64,000 bases of DNA, from contig NZ_JAIVLL010000001.1 of assembly GCF_020524625.1 (NCBI RefSeq), positions 496,001-560,000 of the forward strand, written 5' to 3'. Every line of letters starts with the position of its first letter. The first letter of the stretch is position 1. This stretch comes from Brevundimonas poindexterae (GTDB lineage: Bacteria > Pseudomonadota > Alphaproteobacteria > Caulobacterales > Caulobacteraceae). Below the pieces are notes generated by a model that had not been told where the DNA came from, did no database searches, and saw nothing but the letters and a program-made list of their open reading frames with translations. The translations under genes and the position numbers were made by a program. This document shows, piece after piece, positions 1-10,384 of the stretch.

Positions 1-213
1 ATAGTGCTCGACGAACTGATAGGCGGCATTCGAGGCGTCAAACCTGGCCACCAGCAGGATCGACACCGCCAGGGTGATCAGGGTGGTGACGAAGGCGATG
101 CGCCGCGCGGCCGGCGCGACAGACGCGTCCGACTTGCCCGCCATGCGGACGGCCAGCAGCACCGCTGCCCCCACGAGCGGCAGGAAGGTGACGAGGCTCA
201 GGATGTGAGACAT
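1..213 (-). CDS. nuoM: NADH-quinone oxidoreductase subunit M (N-terminal part only)
   Basis: This is the first 71 codons of NuoM, one of the three antiporter-like proton-pumping membrane subunits of respiratory complex I. The gene starts at the ATG at 213 and leaves the window at base 1. The visible protein begins MSHILSLVTFLPLVGAA, the usual first membrane helix of NuoM, followed by a short charged stretch and a second hydrophobic segment (roughly residues 40-55). It lies 16 bases after the nuoL stop on the same strand, the canonical L-M order. Identity is certain from order plus the N-terminal sequence. Nothing can be said about the catalytic lysines, which lie outside the window. Confidence 0.93.
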   Translation of the reverse strand, partial: MSHILSLVTFLPLVGAAVLLAVRMAGKSDASVAPAARRIAFVTTLITLAVSILLVARFDASNAAYQFVEHY

Positions 214-229
214 CAACAGGGACACGCGA

Positions 230-2311
230 TCAGCCCCCCCAGGTGGCGATGGCGAAGGCGAGCAGACCGGCCACGCCCAGCAGCATCACGAACGCATAGT
301 GATAGACGTAGCCCGACTGGATTTTCGACAGTCGCGCCGCGGATTTCAGCGAGGCCCAGGCGGCCCCGTTCGGGCCCAGCCCGTCGATGATCTTCACGTC
401 GCCGATCTTCCAGAACAGATCGCCGACCGCCTTTGCCCCCTTCACGAAAACAAAGTCGTACAGCTCGTCGAAGAACCACTTGTTGTAGAAGAAGGTGTGA
501 AGCGGTCCGCCGCGCTCGGCCATACGCCGGCCCAGGCCTTCCTTGAGCACATAGACATAGACGGCGATCAGCGTGCCGAGGCCCGAGACGACCAGCGGTG
601 CCCACAGCACCCAGGTGGGCACCGAATGGCTGTCGTGGATCACGTGATTGGTCGGGCCGCTGAAGATGGCCCCGCGCCAGAACTCGTGCTCGTGATGGCC
701 GACGAACTGGTCGTAGAAGGTAAAGCCCGCGGCCACGGCGCCCACCGACAGCACCAGCAGCGGCACGATCATGACCCAGGGGCTCTCGTGCGGCTTCAGC
801 GGGCCGTGATGATGGTGGTCGTCATGCGCATGATCGGCATGGTCGTCGGCGATCGGCTCGGAATGGGTTTCCAGCTGGGCGTCGGTCGCGTGATCGTCCG
901 CATGATGGGCGTCCTCTTCCTTCCACGCCGGCTTGTTGTGGAAGGTCATGAACACCAGACGCCACGAATAATAGGCCGTCAGACCGGCAGCGAACAGGCC
1001 GATGAAGAAGACGAACATGCCCACCGGATTGTCGGCGCCGGCGGCAAAGGCGCTCTCGAGGATCGAGTCCTTGGAATAGAAGCCGGCAAAGCCCCACTTC
1101 AGGCCGGGGATGCCGAGGCCGGTGATGGCAATCGTGCCGATCATCATCACGCCATAGGTGATGGGCAGCAGACGGCCGAGACCGCCCATCTTCCGCATGT
1201 CCTGCTCGTGATGCATGCCGTGGATCACCGAGCCGGCCCCGAGGAACAGCAGGGCCTTGAAGAAGGCGTGGGTGAACAGGTGGAACATGGCCGCCTGATA
1301 GGCGCCGATGCCGGCCGCGAAGAACATGTAGCCCAGCTGCGAACAGGTCGAATAGGCGATGACCCGCTTGATGTCGTTCTGGGCCAGACCGACGGTGGCG
1401 GCGAACAGGGCCGTGACGGCACCGACGATGGCGATGATCTGGGCCGCGACCGGCGCATATTCGTAAATCGGGCTGAGCAGGCAGACCATATAGACGCCGG
1501 CGGTCACCATGGTGGCCGCGTGGATCAGCGCCGAAACCGGGGTCGGGCCCTCCATGGCGTCCGGCAGCCAGGTGTGCAGGAAGAACTGGGCCGACTTGCC
1601 CATGGCGCCGATGAACAGCAGCAGGCCGGCCAGATCCAGCGCGGACCAGGTGTGACCCAGGAACTCCCAGCCCGTTCCGGCCTTCGACGCGATCATCGGG
1701 AACAGTTCGGCGAACTGGATCGTGCCGAACATCCAGAAGACGGTAATGATGCCCAGCGCAAAGCCGAAGTCGCCGACGCGGTTGACCACGAAGGCCTTGA
1801 TGGCGGCGGCGCTGGCCGTGGGCTTCTTGTACCAGAATCCGATCAGCAGATAGGACGCCAGACCCACCCCTTCCCAGCCGAAGAACAGCTGCATGAAGTC
1901 GGCGGCGGTCACCAGCGCCAGCATGGCGAAGGTGAACAGCGACAGATAGGCGAAGAACCGCGGCCGGTCGGGATCCTCGGACATATAGCCCCAGGAATAG
2001 AGGTGAACGAGCGACGACACCGTCGTCACCACGATCAGCATGACGGCCGACAGGGCATCGATGCGGATCGACCAGGCCGACTGGAAGTCGCCGACGTTGA
2101 TGAACGGCATGAGCTGGAGCGTGAAGGCTTCCATCCCGCCCCAGGTGTGACGGGCGAACACCGTCCAGGCCACGGCGCAGGAGAAGAACAGCAGGCCGGT
2201 CGTCACCGCCTGGGAGGCGATGTTGCCGATCCGCCGTCCGGTCAGACCGGCGATGGCCGCGCCCAGCAGCGGCGCAAAGATGCCCAGAATGATCAGGGTT
2301 TCGAAGCTCAC
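230..2311 (-). CDS. nuoL: NADH-quinone oxidoreductase subunit L
   Basis: NuoL is the distal antiporter-like proton-pumping subunit of complex I in the inner membrane. At 693 residues it has the family's length plus a loop. The conserved core is clear: YSWGYMSEDPDRPRFFAYLS, FFGWEGVGLASYLLIGFWY, GKSAQFFLHTWLPDAMEGPTPVSALIHAATMV and the long C-terminal lateral helix region. Between about residues 460 and 505 there is a loop very rich in His and Asp (several HADDHA/DDHHHH-type runs) that is not part of the conserved fold and could bind metal. The ATG at 2311 is five bases after the nuoK stop. It belongs to the minus-strand nuo operon and should be co-translated with nuoK and nuoM. Confidence 0.98.
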   Translation of the reverse strand: MSFETLIILGIFAPLLGAAIAGLTGRRIGNIASQAVTTGLLFFSCAVAWTVFARHTWGGMEAFTLQLMPFINVGDFQSAWSIRIDALSAVMLIVVTTVSSLVHLYSWGYMSEDPDRPRFFAYLSLFTFAMLALVTAADFMQLFFGWEGVGLASYLLIGFWYKKPTASAAAIKAFVVNRVGDFGFALGIITVFWMFGTIQFAELFPMIASKAGTGWEFLGHTWSALDLAGLLLFIGAMGKSAQFFLHTWLPDAMEGPTPVSALIHAATMVTAGVYMVCLLSPIYEYAPVAAQIIAIVGAVTALFAATVGLAQNDIKRVIAYSTCSQLGYMFFAAGIGAYQAAMFHLFTHAFFKALLFLGAGSVIHGMHHEQDMRKMGGLGRLLPITYGVMMIGTIAITGLGIPGLKWGFAGFYSKDSILESAFAAGADNPVGMFVFFIGLFAAGLTAYYSWRLVFMTFHNKPAWKEEDAHHADDHATDAQLETHSEPIADDHADHAHDDHHHHGPLKPHESPWVMIVPLLVLSVGAVAAGFTFYDQFVGHHEHEFWRGAIFSGPTNHVIHDSHSVPTWVLWAPLVVSGLGTLIAVYVYVLKEGLGRRMAERGGPLHTFFYNKWFFDELYDFVFVKGAKAVGDLFWKIGDVKIIDGLGPNGAAWASLKSAARLSKIQSGYVYHYAFVMLLGVAGLLAFAIATWGG

Positions 2312-2316
2312 GTCGA

Positions 2317-2625
2317 TCAGCCCTTCATCACGGACGCATCGTCCACGGCGATGTCGCCGCGGTTACGGAAGAAGGTCACCAGAATGGCCAGCCCGACGGC
2401 CGCCTCGGCCGCCGCCACGGTCAGCACGAACATGGCCATGATCTGCCCGGCCACATCGTTCAGGTGGGTCGAGAAGGCGACGAAGTTGATGTTCACCGCC
2501 AGCAGGATCAGCTCGATCGACATCAGGATGATGATGACATTCTTGCGGTTCACGAAGATGCCGAACACACCGATGGTGAACAGCATGGCCCCCACGGCCA
2601 GATAGTGGGACAGGGTGATGTCCAT
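2317..2625 (-). CDS. nuoK: NADH-quinone oxidoreductase subunit K
   Basis: NuoK is a small three-helix membrane subunit of complex I that forms part of the proton path. The 102-residue protein shows the family signature [17 protein letters not shown] and a Glu-containing second helix, then [18 protein letters not shown], which carries the second conserved buried glutamate. Length matches the family. Its ATG overlaps the stop of nuoJ as TGATG, so translation is probably coupled. The next gene, nuoL, follows after five bases. Confidence 0.98.
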   Translation of the reverse strand: MDITLSHYLAVGAMLFTIGVFGIFVNRKNVIIILMSIELILLAVNINFVAFSTHLNDVAGQIMAMFVLTVAAAEAAVGLAILVTFFRNRGDIAVDDASVMKG

Positions 2626-3251
2626 CAGGAAAGCTCCTCGGAGGAAACGCCCTGGCCGGTCGGGATCGACTTGATCTCCATGGCCTTGCCCGCCTCACGG
2701 CCGACCTGTTTGTCGACCTTCTGGCGCTTGATGCCCGGCTTGTGTCGGAGCGTCAGGGTGATGGCCCCGATCATGGCGACCAGCAGCACGATGCCCGCCG
2801 CCTGGAAGAAGTAGACATAGTCGGTGTAGAGCACCCGGCCGATGGCCTCGATATTGGTCTGGTCAGCCGTCGCGACCGCCGGGCCGGCGGCATCGGCGGC
2901 CACGCCGCCCTGCACCACCGCCAGGGTGATCATGATCATTTCCGCCAGCAGAACCCCGGCCACGATAGCGGCCAGCGGCAGGTAGCGCGCATAGCCCTCG
3001 CGCAGACGCACGAAGTCCACGTCCAGCATCATGACCACGAACAGGAACAGCACCGCAACGGCGCCGACGTAGACGACGACCAGCAGCATGGCGAGGAATT
3101 CGGCGCCCATCAGCACGAACAGGCCGGCCGCCGAGAAGAAAGCCAGGATCAACCACAGCACCGAGTGCACGGGGTTGCGGGCCGTGACGACCAGCAGGGC
3201 CGCGACGACAGTGACGGTGGCCATCAGGTAGAAGGCGATCGATGCAATCAC
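2625..3251 (-). CDS. nuoJ: NADH-quinone oxidoreductase subunit J
   Basis: NuoJ is a five-helix membrane subunit of complex I. Five hydrophobic segments are visible in 208 residues, with the conserved [18 protein letters not shown] and [28 protein letters not shown] regions; the latter covers the pi-bulge helix linked to coupling. The start is a GTG at 3251 (GTG ATT GCA TCG); no in-frame ATG fits. Upstream lies the only sizeable gap inside the nuo cluster (142 bases to nuoI), which carries a promoter-like sequence, so nuoJ may begin a second transcript. The stop overlaps the nuoK start. Confidence 0.97.
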   Translation of the reverse strand: MIASIAFYLMATVTVVAALLVVTARNPVHSVLWLILAFFSAAGLFVLMGAEFLAMLLVVVYVGAVAVLFLFVVMMLDVDFVRLREGYARYLPLAAIVAGVLLAEMIMITLAVVQGGVAADAAGPAVATADQTNIEAIGRVLYTDYVYFFQAAGIVLLVAMIGAITLTLRHKPGIKRQKVDKQVGREAGKAMEIKSIPTGQGVSSEELS

Positions 3252-3319
3252 TCGACGGCTCCGGCTGAAACAAAAGCGGTATGGGGGACCGAGTCGCCCC
3301 CCTCGAACGCGCGGCGCCC

Positions 3320-3353
3320 TTCTAGACCTGTGCGTCCGGCCTTGCCAAGGCCG
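3320..3353 (-). promoter_or_regulatory. Candidate internal nuo promoter with overlapping palindrome, upstream of nuoJ
   Basis: On the minus strand a TTGGCA box (3343-3348) lies 17 bases before CTAGAA (3320-3325), resembling the Caulobacter-type housekeeping pattern. The -35 box sits inside a perfect inverted repeat with 8-base arms around one base (3337-3353, core GGCCTTGCCAAGGCC). The -10 block AGGTCTAGAA is identical to ten bases in the candidate nuoA promoter. This is the only large intergenic space within the nuo genes (3252-3393). Function is inferred from sequence only. Confidence 0.4.
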
Positions 3354-3393
3354 CAGGCCGGTCGGATCGCGCTATGGCGGGACAGGGCGGTCA

Positions 3394-3885
3394 TCAGCGG
3401 TACGGCGCGTCCATCTCGAGGTTGCGGGCGATCTGGCGCTCCCAGCGGTCGCCGTTGTCCAGCAGGCGCGCCTTGTCGAAATACAGCTCCTCGCGGGTCT
3501 CGGTGGCGAACTCGCTGTTCGGGCCCTCGACGATGGCGTCCACGGGGCAGGCTTCCTGGCACAGGCCGCAGTAGATGCACTTGACCATGTCGATGTCGTA
3601 GCGGGTCGTCCGGCGGCTGCCGTCGGCGCGCGGCTCGGACTCGATGGTGATGGCCTGGGCCGGGCAGATGGCTTCGCACAGCTTGCACGCGATGCAACGT
3701 TCCTCGCCATTCGGATAGCGCCGCAGGGCGTGCTCACCCCGGAAGCGCGGCGACTGCGGGTTCCGCTCGAACGGATAGTTCACCGTCATCTTGGGCTTCA
3801 GCAGATAGCCGAAGGTCAGGAAGAAGGCGCCCACGGCGTCAACCAGCAGGGCCCCCTTCACGGTCTGTTTGATACGGGAAATCAT
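3394..3885 (-). CDS. nuoI: NADH-quinone oxidoreductase subunit I (2x[4Fe-4S] ferredoxin type)
   Basis: NuoI carries clusters N6a and N6b and passes electrons from NuoG towards NuoB in the peripheral arm of complex I. Both ferredoxin motifs are intact: [16 protein letters not shown] near residue 65 and [16 protein letters not shown] near residue 104. The 163-residue length is normal, with the conserved N-terminal amphipathic segment and the [26 protein letters not shown] region. It lies 26 bases after a small lipoprotein gene inserted between nuoH and nuoI. Confidence 0.98.
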   Translation of the reverse strand: MISRIKQTVKGALLVDAVGAFFLTFGYLLKPKMTVNYPFERNPQSPRFRGEHALRRYPNGEERCIACKLCEAICPAQAITIESEPRADGSRRTTRYDIDMVKCIYCGLCQEACPVDAIVEGPNSEFATETREELYFDKARLLDNGDRWERQIARNLEMDAPYR

Positions 3886-3911
3886 GTCTTGATGATCGTC
3901 CTTGACGGGGG

Positions 3912-4133
3912 TCAGCGGCGGTTCTTGCAGTCACGGTCCCAGCGCGGATCATCCCGATCCAGCGACTGGCACCGCACGATACGGTCGGTCTCGGCGCGGT
4001 CCTGACGCTCGCGGCGCTCCAGCCGCTCGGCGGTGGAGCCGGGCGCCGGCACCTCGTCCAGCGGCCGCGTGAAGCTGCAGCCGGCGAGGCCGGTCGCGAG
4101 CAGCATCGCGGCGATCAGGGGAGCAGCGCGCAT
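3912..4133 (-). CDS. Small lipoprotein inserted between nuoH and nuoI
   Basis: This 73-residue protein has a lipoprotein signal peptide ([19 protein letters not shown], lipobox LAGC with Cys19), then a short Pro/Thr stretch and a highly charged Arg/Glu/Asp-rich C-terminal half containing two further cysteines (RCQS and RDCK). It should be exported and lipid-anchored. The start overlaps the nuoH stop (TAATG) and nuoI follows 26 bases later, so it is co-expressed with complex I. I do not recognise a family; an accessory or assembly role for complex I is only a guess from position. Confidence 0.85.
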   Translation of the reverse strand: MRAAPLIAAMLLATGLAGCSFTRPLDEVPAPGSTAERLERRERQDRAETDRIVRCQSLDRDDPRWDRDCKNRR

Positions 4134-5209
4134 TACGCCCCCACCACGAAGACGCGCCAGGCCGATACAGCCACCACCGCCACCAGCGAGGTCGGCAGGA
4201 AGATCTTCCAGCCCAGCCGCATCAGCTGGTCATAGCGATAGCGGGGCACGAACGCCTTCACCATGGCGAACATGAAGAACCAGAAGACGATCTTCACGCT
4301 GATCACCAGCAGGTAGAACAGGTTCGCCGCCCAGACCGGCCAGTCCGGCAGGCCGATAAGAGAGACGTCGAAACCGGGGTTCCAGCCGCCGAAGAACAGG
4401 ATGCTGATCATGGCGCACATGAAGACGATGTTCACATACTCGCCCATCATGAACAGCAGATACGGGGTCGAGCTGTATTCCACCTGATAGCCGGCCACGA
4501 GCTCGGACTCGGCCTCGGGCAGGTCGAACGGCGGTCGGTTGGTCTCGGCCAGGGCCGAGATGAAGAAGACCATGGCCATGGGGAACATGATCAGCACCAG
4601 CGGCCAGGTGTCAGCCCCGCCGCCGAAGGCGAACCAGTTCCAGATCCAGCCGTCCTGCTGGGTCACGATCGACGTCAGGTTCATCGTCCCGGCCAGCAGG
4701 ATCACATTGATGATCACCAGACCGATGGAGACCTCATAGGACACCATCTGCGCCGCCGAGCGCAGCGCGCCGAGGAACGGGTATTTCGAGTTGGAGGCCC
4801 AGCCTCCCATGATGATGCCGTACACGCCCAGCGACGACACCGCGAAGATGTAGAGGATGCCGACGTTCAGGTCCGACATCACCCAGCCGGGCGCAAACGG
4901 AATGACGGCCCAAGCCATGAAGGCCAGGATCACGGTGATGATCGGCGCCAGCAGGAAGACCGTCTTGTCGGCGCCCGCGGGCACGACGATTTCCTTCAGC
5001 ACGAATTTCAGCATGTCGGCGAACGACTGCAGCAGGCCGAACGGACCGACGACGTTCGGGCCCTTGCGCATCTGCACGCCCGCCCAGATCTTGCGATCCG
5101 CCAGTAGCAGGAAGGCGACGGCGATCAGCACGCAGACGCTGATCAGCAGCGCGGCGCCGGTCGAGGCCAGCGTCCAGCCGAGAGGGGAATTCCAGAAACC
5201 GGTGTCCAT
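4133..5209 (-). CDS. nuoH: NADH-quinone oxidoreductase subunit H
   Basis: NuoH is the membrane subunit at the quinone-binding interface between the hydrophilic arm and the membrane arm. The 358-residue protein shows the hallmark regions [24 protein letters not shown], the E/D-rich loop [30 protein letters not shown] (visible as [16 protein letters not shown]), and a conserved C-terminal [17 protein letters not shown]. Length is near the family's usual 330-350. It starts three bases after nuoG stops and its own stop overlaps the start of the inserted lipoprotein gene. Confidence 0.98.
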   Translation of the reverse strand: MDTGFWNSPLGWTLASTGAALLISVCVLIAVAFLLLADRKIWAGVQMRKGPNVVGPFGLLQSFADMLKFVLKEIVVPAGADKTVFLLAPIITVILAFMAWAVIPFAPGWVMSDLNVGILYIFAVSSLGVYGIIMGGWASNSKYPFLGALRSAAQMVSYEVSIGLVIINVILLAGTMNLTSIVTQQDGWIWNWFAFGGGADTWPLVLIMFPMAMVFFISALAETNRPPFDLPEAESELVAGYQVEYSSTPYLLFMMGEYVNIVFMCAMISILFFGGWNPGFDVSLIGLPDWPVWAANLFYLLVISVKIVFWFFMFAMVKAFVPRYRYDQLMRLGWKIFLPTSLVAVVAVSAWRVFVVGA

Positions 5210-5212
5210 GGC

Positions 5213-7258
5213 TTACTCCGCCGCCATCGCGACCGGAGCAATCCGCTGGGCGGACAGCTCGGCCATGGTCGCGCTGGCCCGCGCGATCGGGTTGGAAAGA
5301 TACGGGTCACGCACCGGGCTGGCGAAGGCGACATCGCCCAGATCGCCCTTGGTGCCCAGCTTCGACGGATCGAAGGCCGCCGCCGGTGCCAGATAGTCGA
5401 TCCGTCCGAAGGTGACGTGATCGGTCATCAGCCGCAGACGCAGCTGGTCCAGCGTGTCGTACGGCAGGGTCTGGCCGACGCGCTCCGACAGGGCGCGCAG
5501 GATGGCCCAGTCTTCCTTGGCCTGTCCCTTGGGGAAGACGACCCGCTCGGCCATCTGCACCCGGCCCTCGGTGTTCACATACAGGCCTGACTTCTCGGTA
5601 TAGGCCGCCCCCGGCAGGATCACATCGGCGCCGTGTGCGCCCCGGTCCCCGTGGCTGCCCACATAGACGGTGAAGGCGCCCGAGGCCGAGGCGTCGATTT
5701 CGTCCGCCCCCAGCAGGACCAGCACGTCCAGCTTGCCCTTCTTGACCATGTCGATGGCCGACAGGCCGCCCTCGCCCGGGACAAAGCCCATGTCCAGACC
5801 GGCGACCCGGCTGGCCGCCGTGTGCAGGACGTTGAAGCCGTTCCAGCCGTCGCTGACCACGCCATGCTTCTTCGCCAGCGCGCCCAGCGCATTCAGCACC
5901 GCCGGTCCGTTTTCACCCGCCAGGGCGCCCGCACCGACGATGATGGCCGGGCGTTCGGCGTTCGACAGCATGTCGGCGGCGGCCTTCGGCAGCTTCGACA
6001 GGATCTTCGATCCTGCGCCCAACCAGTTGTAATCGTAGCTGAGATCGACCTGCTCGCCGATCAGGGCGATCTGGGTCTTGCCGGCCAGCCAGCTCTTGCG
6101 CAGGCGGGTGTTCAGCAGCGGCGCCTCGACGCGCGGGTCGGCGCCCACGATCAGCACGGCGTCCGCCGCCTCGATCCCGGCGAGGCCCGAGTTGAACAGC
6201 CAGCCCTCGCGGGCGTCGCCGCCCAGGGCCACGCCGTCCTGACGGCAGTCGGTGTGGGGCGAGCCTAGCGCGCGGAACAGGTCCAGCGCCGCCTTCATCG
6301 ACTCGGCGTCCTGCAGGTCACCGGCGACCACGCCAATCCGGTCGGCTGCAGCCGCCTTCAGCTTGTCAGCAACCACGCCCAGGGCCTCGTCCCAGGTCGC
6401 GGCGCGGAGCTTGCCATTCTCGCGCACGAAGGGGCGGTCCAGACGCCGGGTGGTCAGGCCGTCAACGACATAACGGCTCTTGTCCGACAGCCATTCCTCA
6501 TTGATGCCCTCGTGGACGCGCGGAAGAATGCGCATCACCTCGGACCCGCGATAGTCGGCGCGAATGTTCGAGCCCAGCGCGTCCATGACGTCGATGGTCT
6601 CGGTCTTTTTCAGTTCCCACGGGCGATAGTGATAGGCCCAGGGACGGTGCGTCAGGGCGCCGACCGGGCACAGATCATTGACGTTGCCCGAAAGCTCCGA
6701 GTTCACCGAGCTTTCCAGATAGGTGGTGATCTCGGCGCTCTCGCCGCGCGAGATCATGCCTATGTCCGGCACGCCCGCCACTTCGGTGATGAAGCGCACA
6801 CAGCGCGTGCACTGGATGCAGCGCGTCATATAGGTCTTGATGGTCGGACCCATGTGCTTTTCTTCGACCGCGCGCTTGTTCTCGGCATAGCGAGAGCCAT
6901 CGCGGCCATAGCCCATGGCCTGGTCCTGCAGGTCGCACTCGCCGCCCTGGTCACAGATCGGGCAGTCCAGCGGGTGGTTGATGAGCAGGAACTCCATCAC
7001 CCCTTCGCGGGCCTTCTTCACCATCGGCGTGTCGGTGAAGATTTCCTGGCCGTCAGCGGCCGGCAGGGCGCAAGACGCCTGCGGCTTGGGCGGTCCGGGC
7101 TTCACCTCGACCAGGCACATGCGACAGTTGCCGGCGATCGACAGCCGCTCGTGATAGCAGAAGCGCGGAATCTCTTCCCCGGCGCGCTCCGCCACCTGCA
7201 GCACGGTCATGCCGGGCTCGAATTCGACGTCTACGCCGTTGACCTTGGCGACGGGCAT
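5213..7258 (-). CDS. nuoG: NADH-quinone oxidoreductase subunit G
   Basis: NuoG is the large iron-sulfur subunit of the NADH dehydrogenase module. The N-terminal 2Fe-2S domain has CYHERLSIAGNCRMC and a later Cys in PQASC; the His-Cys motif HPLDCPICDQGGECDLQ (about residues 99-115) ligates N5; CIQCTRCVRF and NDLCPVGALT ligate N4. The remaining C-terminal molybdopterin-like domain (to residue 681) is shorter than in E. coli and lacks the extra N7 ligands, as usual in alphaproteobacteria. The ATG overlaps the stop of an inserted membrane/lipoprotein gene (TGATG). Confidence 0.98.
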   Translation of the reverse strand: MPVAKVNGVDVEFEPGMTVLQVAERAGEEIPRFCYHERLSIAGNCRMCLVEVKPGPPKPQASCALPAADGQEIFTDTPMVKKAREGVMEFLLINHPLDCPICDQGGECDLQDQAMGYGRDGSRYAENKRAVEEKHMGPTIKTYMTRCIQCTRCVRFITEVAGVPDIGMISRGESAEITTYLESSVNSELSGNVNDLCPVGALTHRPWAYHYRPWELKKTETIDVMDALGSNIRADYRGSEVMRILPRVHEGINEEWLSDKSRYVVDGLTTRRLDRPFVRENGKLRAATWDEALGVVADKLKAAAADRIGVVAGDLQDAESMKAALDLFRALGSPHTDCRQDGVALGGDAREGWLFNSGLAGIEAADAVLIVGADPRVEAPLLNTRLRKSWLAGKTQIALIGEQVDLSYDYNWLGAGSKILSKLPKAAADMLSNAERPAIIVGAGALAGENGPAVLNALGALAKKHGVVSDGWNGFNVLHTAASRVAGLDMGFVPGEGGLSAIDMVKKGKLDVLVLLGADEIDASASGAFTVYVGSHGDRGAHGADVILPGAAYTEKSGLYVNTEGRVQMAERVVFPKGQAKEDWAILRALSERVGQTLPYDTLDQLRLRLMTDHVTFGRIDYLAPAAAFDPSKLGTKGDLGDVAFASPVRDPYLSNPIARASATMAELSAQRIAPVAMAAE

Positions 7259-8115
7259 CAGCGGGCCTCTTCTTCACTCGTGACGGCCTGAACGGTCGTC
7301 GTGGTCGTTCCATCAGGCATTCTCTGGCTGACCGTCAGGGTCGAGCCGTCGAGCGCATAGGTGACGACGGGGTCTTCCGGCTGGTCCATCCAGCGATTCT
7401 CCCCGGCCACCGGGCGATCCAGCGGGCGCCACAGCACCCGGTCACCCTCAATCCGGCATTCCGCCGTCAGCTGGCCGCCGTCGACCGGCGCGCGCCAGCC
7501 CACGGTGACGATGTTTCCGGCCCGGTCCAGCACCATGACATCGGCGCCCGACTGGCCGTAGACGGCACCAACACCGGCCTGACACACGGTCGCGCGCGCG
7601 GCCTCGCCCAGCGCAGCCGGCTCGGCAGCAGCCGTCGGCTGTGCGTCCGACGTGGCCGGCGCCTCTGCAGGCTCACGCGCCGGCTCACCGCAGGCGCTCA
7701 GAACCAGGCAGGCACCGATAATAAACGGGACAGAGTGAAGGACCCCGGGGCCTTCACGCTTCGATGTCCGGCCCAGGACGCCCGCCAGCATTCCCACCGC
7801 CAGCCTCACAACGAGCAGCACGGACAGGAGCGGTCCCACGCCCATGGCAATCACGCTGACCCAGGTCACGATGGTGTTGGGAAGCGCACGATTAACGGCA
7901 ACTTCAATTAAACCGATGGGAAAGACGAGCACGAACAGGACAACCGGGGCGAACTGCGCGGCAAGGCTCGCCACAGCCCACCGCTTCAGGCGTCGGTTCC
8001 TGGCGATGAAAAACACCGCCACCGCCATCGCGATACCCAGTGCATATACCCACCAAAGCACTGCTGCGACGATGAGCAACTGGATTGCGAGGGTAATGCC
8101 CGACCACGCGTTCAT
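7258..8115 (-). CDS. Membrane protein with internal lipoprotein-like signal, inserted between nuoF and nuoG
   Basis: This 285-residue protein has two unlike halves. Residues 1-115 contain three long hydrophobic segments (about 8-38, 47-73, 82-115). Residues 127-142 (VPFIIGACLVLSAC) look like a bacterial lipoprotein signal with lipobox LSAC at Cys142, followed by an Ala/Pro/Glu-rich linker and a soluble domain with two cysteines (residues 180-280). Only one reading frame is open through both halves and no ATG, GTG or TTG lies just before the second signal; the nearest internal ATG is codon 110. It is coupled to nuoF (3 bases) and nuoG (overlap). I do not recognise a family; a fusion of two genes is likely. 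Confidence 0.8.
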   Translation of the reverse strand: MNAWSGITLAIQLLIVAAVLWWVYALGIAMAVAVFFIARNRRLKRWAVASLAAQFAPVVLFVLVFPIGLIEVAVNRALPNTIVTWVSVIAMGVGPLLSVLLVVRLAVGMLAGVLGRTSKREGPGVLHSVPFIIGACLVLSACGEPAREPAEAPATSDAQPTAAAEPAALGEAARATVCQAGVGAVYGQSGADVMVLDRAGNIVTVGWRAPVDGGQLTAECRIEGDRVLWRPLDRPVAGENRWMDQPEDPVVTYALDGSTLTVSQRMPDGTTTTTVQAVTSEEEAR

Positions 8116-8118
8116 CCC

Positions 8119-9431
<1,313 letters not shown>

Positions 9432-9432
<1 letters not shown>

Positions 9433-9719
9433 CAGAGAGACGTCTCACGGTTCAGGGTCTGCATGCGCTGCCGGTGGTGCCGGGTGCGGATGAAGACAGC
9501 GGTGATCACAAGCGCCCAGCCGAACGCCAGCATGCCATAGCCGATGACGACCGCGTCCTCGCTCAGGCCCAGCATGCCGCGCGAGGCCAGGACCACGAAG
9601 ACGGCCGCCAGAAGGATCAGGACGAGGCCCGCGGCACGCACGGGCAGTCCGACGCCCCGCAATTCCTTGCGGTAGGCGGCCCGGCCTTCTTCGGTTTCCA
9701 GATCGGGCGCGTCGATCAT
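9432..9719 (-). CDS. Two-helix membrane protein inserted between nuoE and nuoF
   Basis: This 95-residue protein has an acidic N-terminus ([20 protein letters not shown]), two hydrophobic helices at about residues 28-46 and 54-77, and a basic C-terminal tail ([10 protein letters not shown]). Its start overlaps the nuoE stop as ATGA and its stop overlaps the nuoF start, so it is translationally embedded in the operon. I recognise no domain. The tight coupling argues for a real protein with some role linked to complex I or its membrane, which is inference. Confidence 0.85.
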
Positions 9720-10384
9720 GCCGGCGCCTTCTCGGGTTCGGAGTTGGGCAGCTTCTTGATCGGCTTGGCGGCCGAGCCGTCATACAGCTTGGGATCGGTC
9801 AGGGTCAGTGCCCCGCCCTCGGGCTCGGAGCTGGCGCGCCCCACACGGCTGCCGGGCTTCGGTGCCTTGCCGGCGGCGAAGTCGTCGATGATCTGCGCCA
9901 TGTCGTCGGCGGACAGGTCCTCGAAATAATAGTCGTTGATCTGGGCCATCGGCGCATTGGCGCAGGCGCCGAGGCACTCGACCTCCTGCCAGGTGAACCG
10001 GCCGTCGGCCGACAGGCGGTCCTTGGGACCGATCTTCTTCTTGCAGACGTCCATCAGGTCGCCGGCGCCGCGCAGCATGCACGGCGTCGTGCCGCAGACC
10101 TGGATCAGGGCGCTGGTGCCGACCGGCTCCAGCATGAACATGGTGTAGAAGGTCGCGACCTCCAAGACCCGGATGGTCGGCATGTCGAGCAGTTCGGCAA
10201 TGGCGCGGATGGCGGGCTCGGACACCCAGCCCTCCTGCTTCTGGACCAGCCACAGGATCGGAATCACGGCCGACTGCTTGCGGTCGGCCGGATATTTCTG
10301 GATCCACCAGTCGCACTTGGCCTTGGTCGCCTTCGAGAAGGCGAACGAGGCGGGCTGTTCCTTGGCGAGACGACGAACGCTCAT
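9716..10384 (-). CDS. nuoE: NADH-quinone oxidoreductase subunit E
   Basis: NuoE is the thioredoxin-fold 2Fe-2S (N1a) subunit of the NADH dehydrogenase module. The four ligands are in CGTTPCMLRGAGDL and VECLGACANAPM. I start it at ATG 10384 (MSVRRLAKEQ), which overlaps the stop of the upstream small gene as TGATG; the frame is open further upstream to 10639 but that part has no homology to NuoE. The 222-residue protein has a C-terminal tail of about 50 residues past the conserved fold (from KAPKPGSRVG, rich in Pro, Lys and Glu), which is longer than in E. coli but common in alphaproteobacteria. Confidence 0.97.
   Translation of the reverse strand: MSVRRLAKEQPASFAFSKATKAKCDWWIQKYPADRKQSAVIPILWLVQKQEGWVSEPAIRAIAELLDMPTIRVLEVATFYTMFMLEPVGTSALIQVCGTTPCMLRGAGDLMDVCKKKIGPKDRLSADGRFTWQEVECLGACANAPMAQINDYYFEDLSADDMAQIIDDFAAGKAPKPGSRVGRASSEPEGGALTLTDPKLYDGSAAKPIKKLPNSEPEKAPA

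Noticed and set aside
299..2605. Long plus-strand open frame antisense to nuoL/nuoK
   Set aside because: Its translation is Arg/His/Gly/Asp-rich with no membrane or domain pattern, and it mirrors the conserved nuoL codons. In GC-rich DNA the antisense frame of a long gene is often open.
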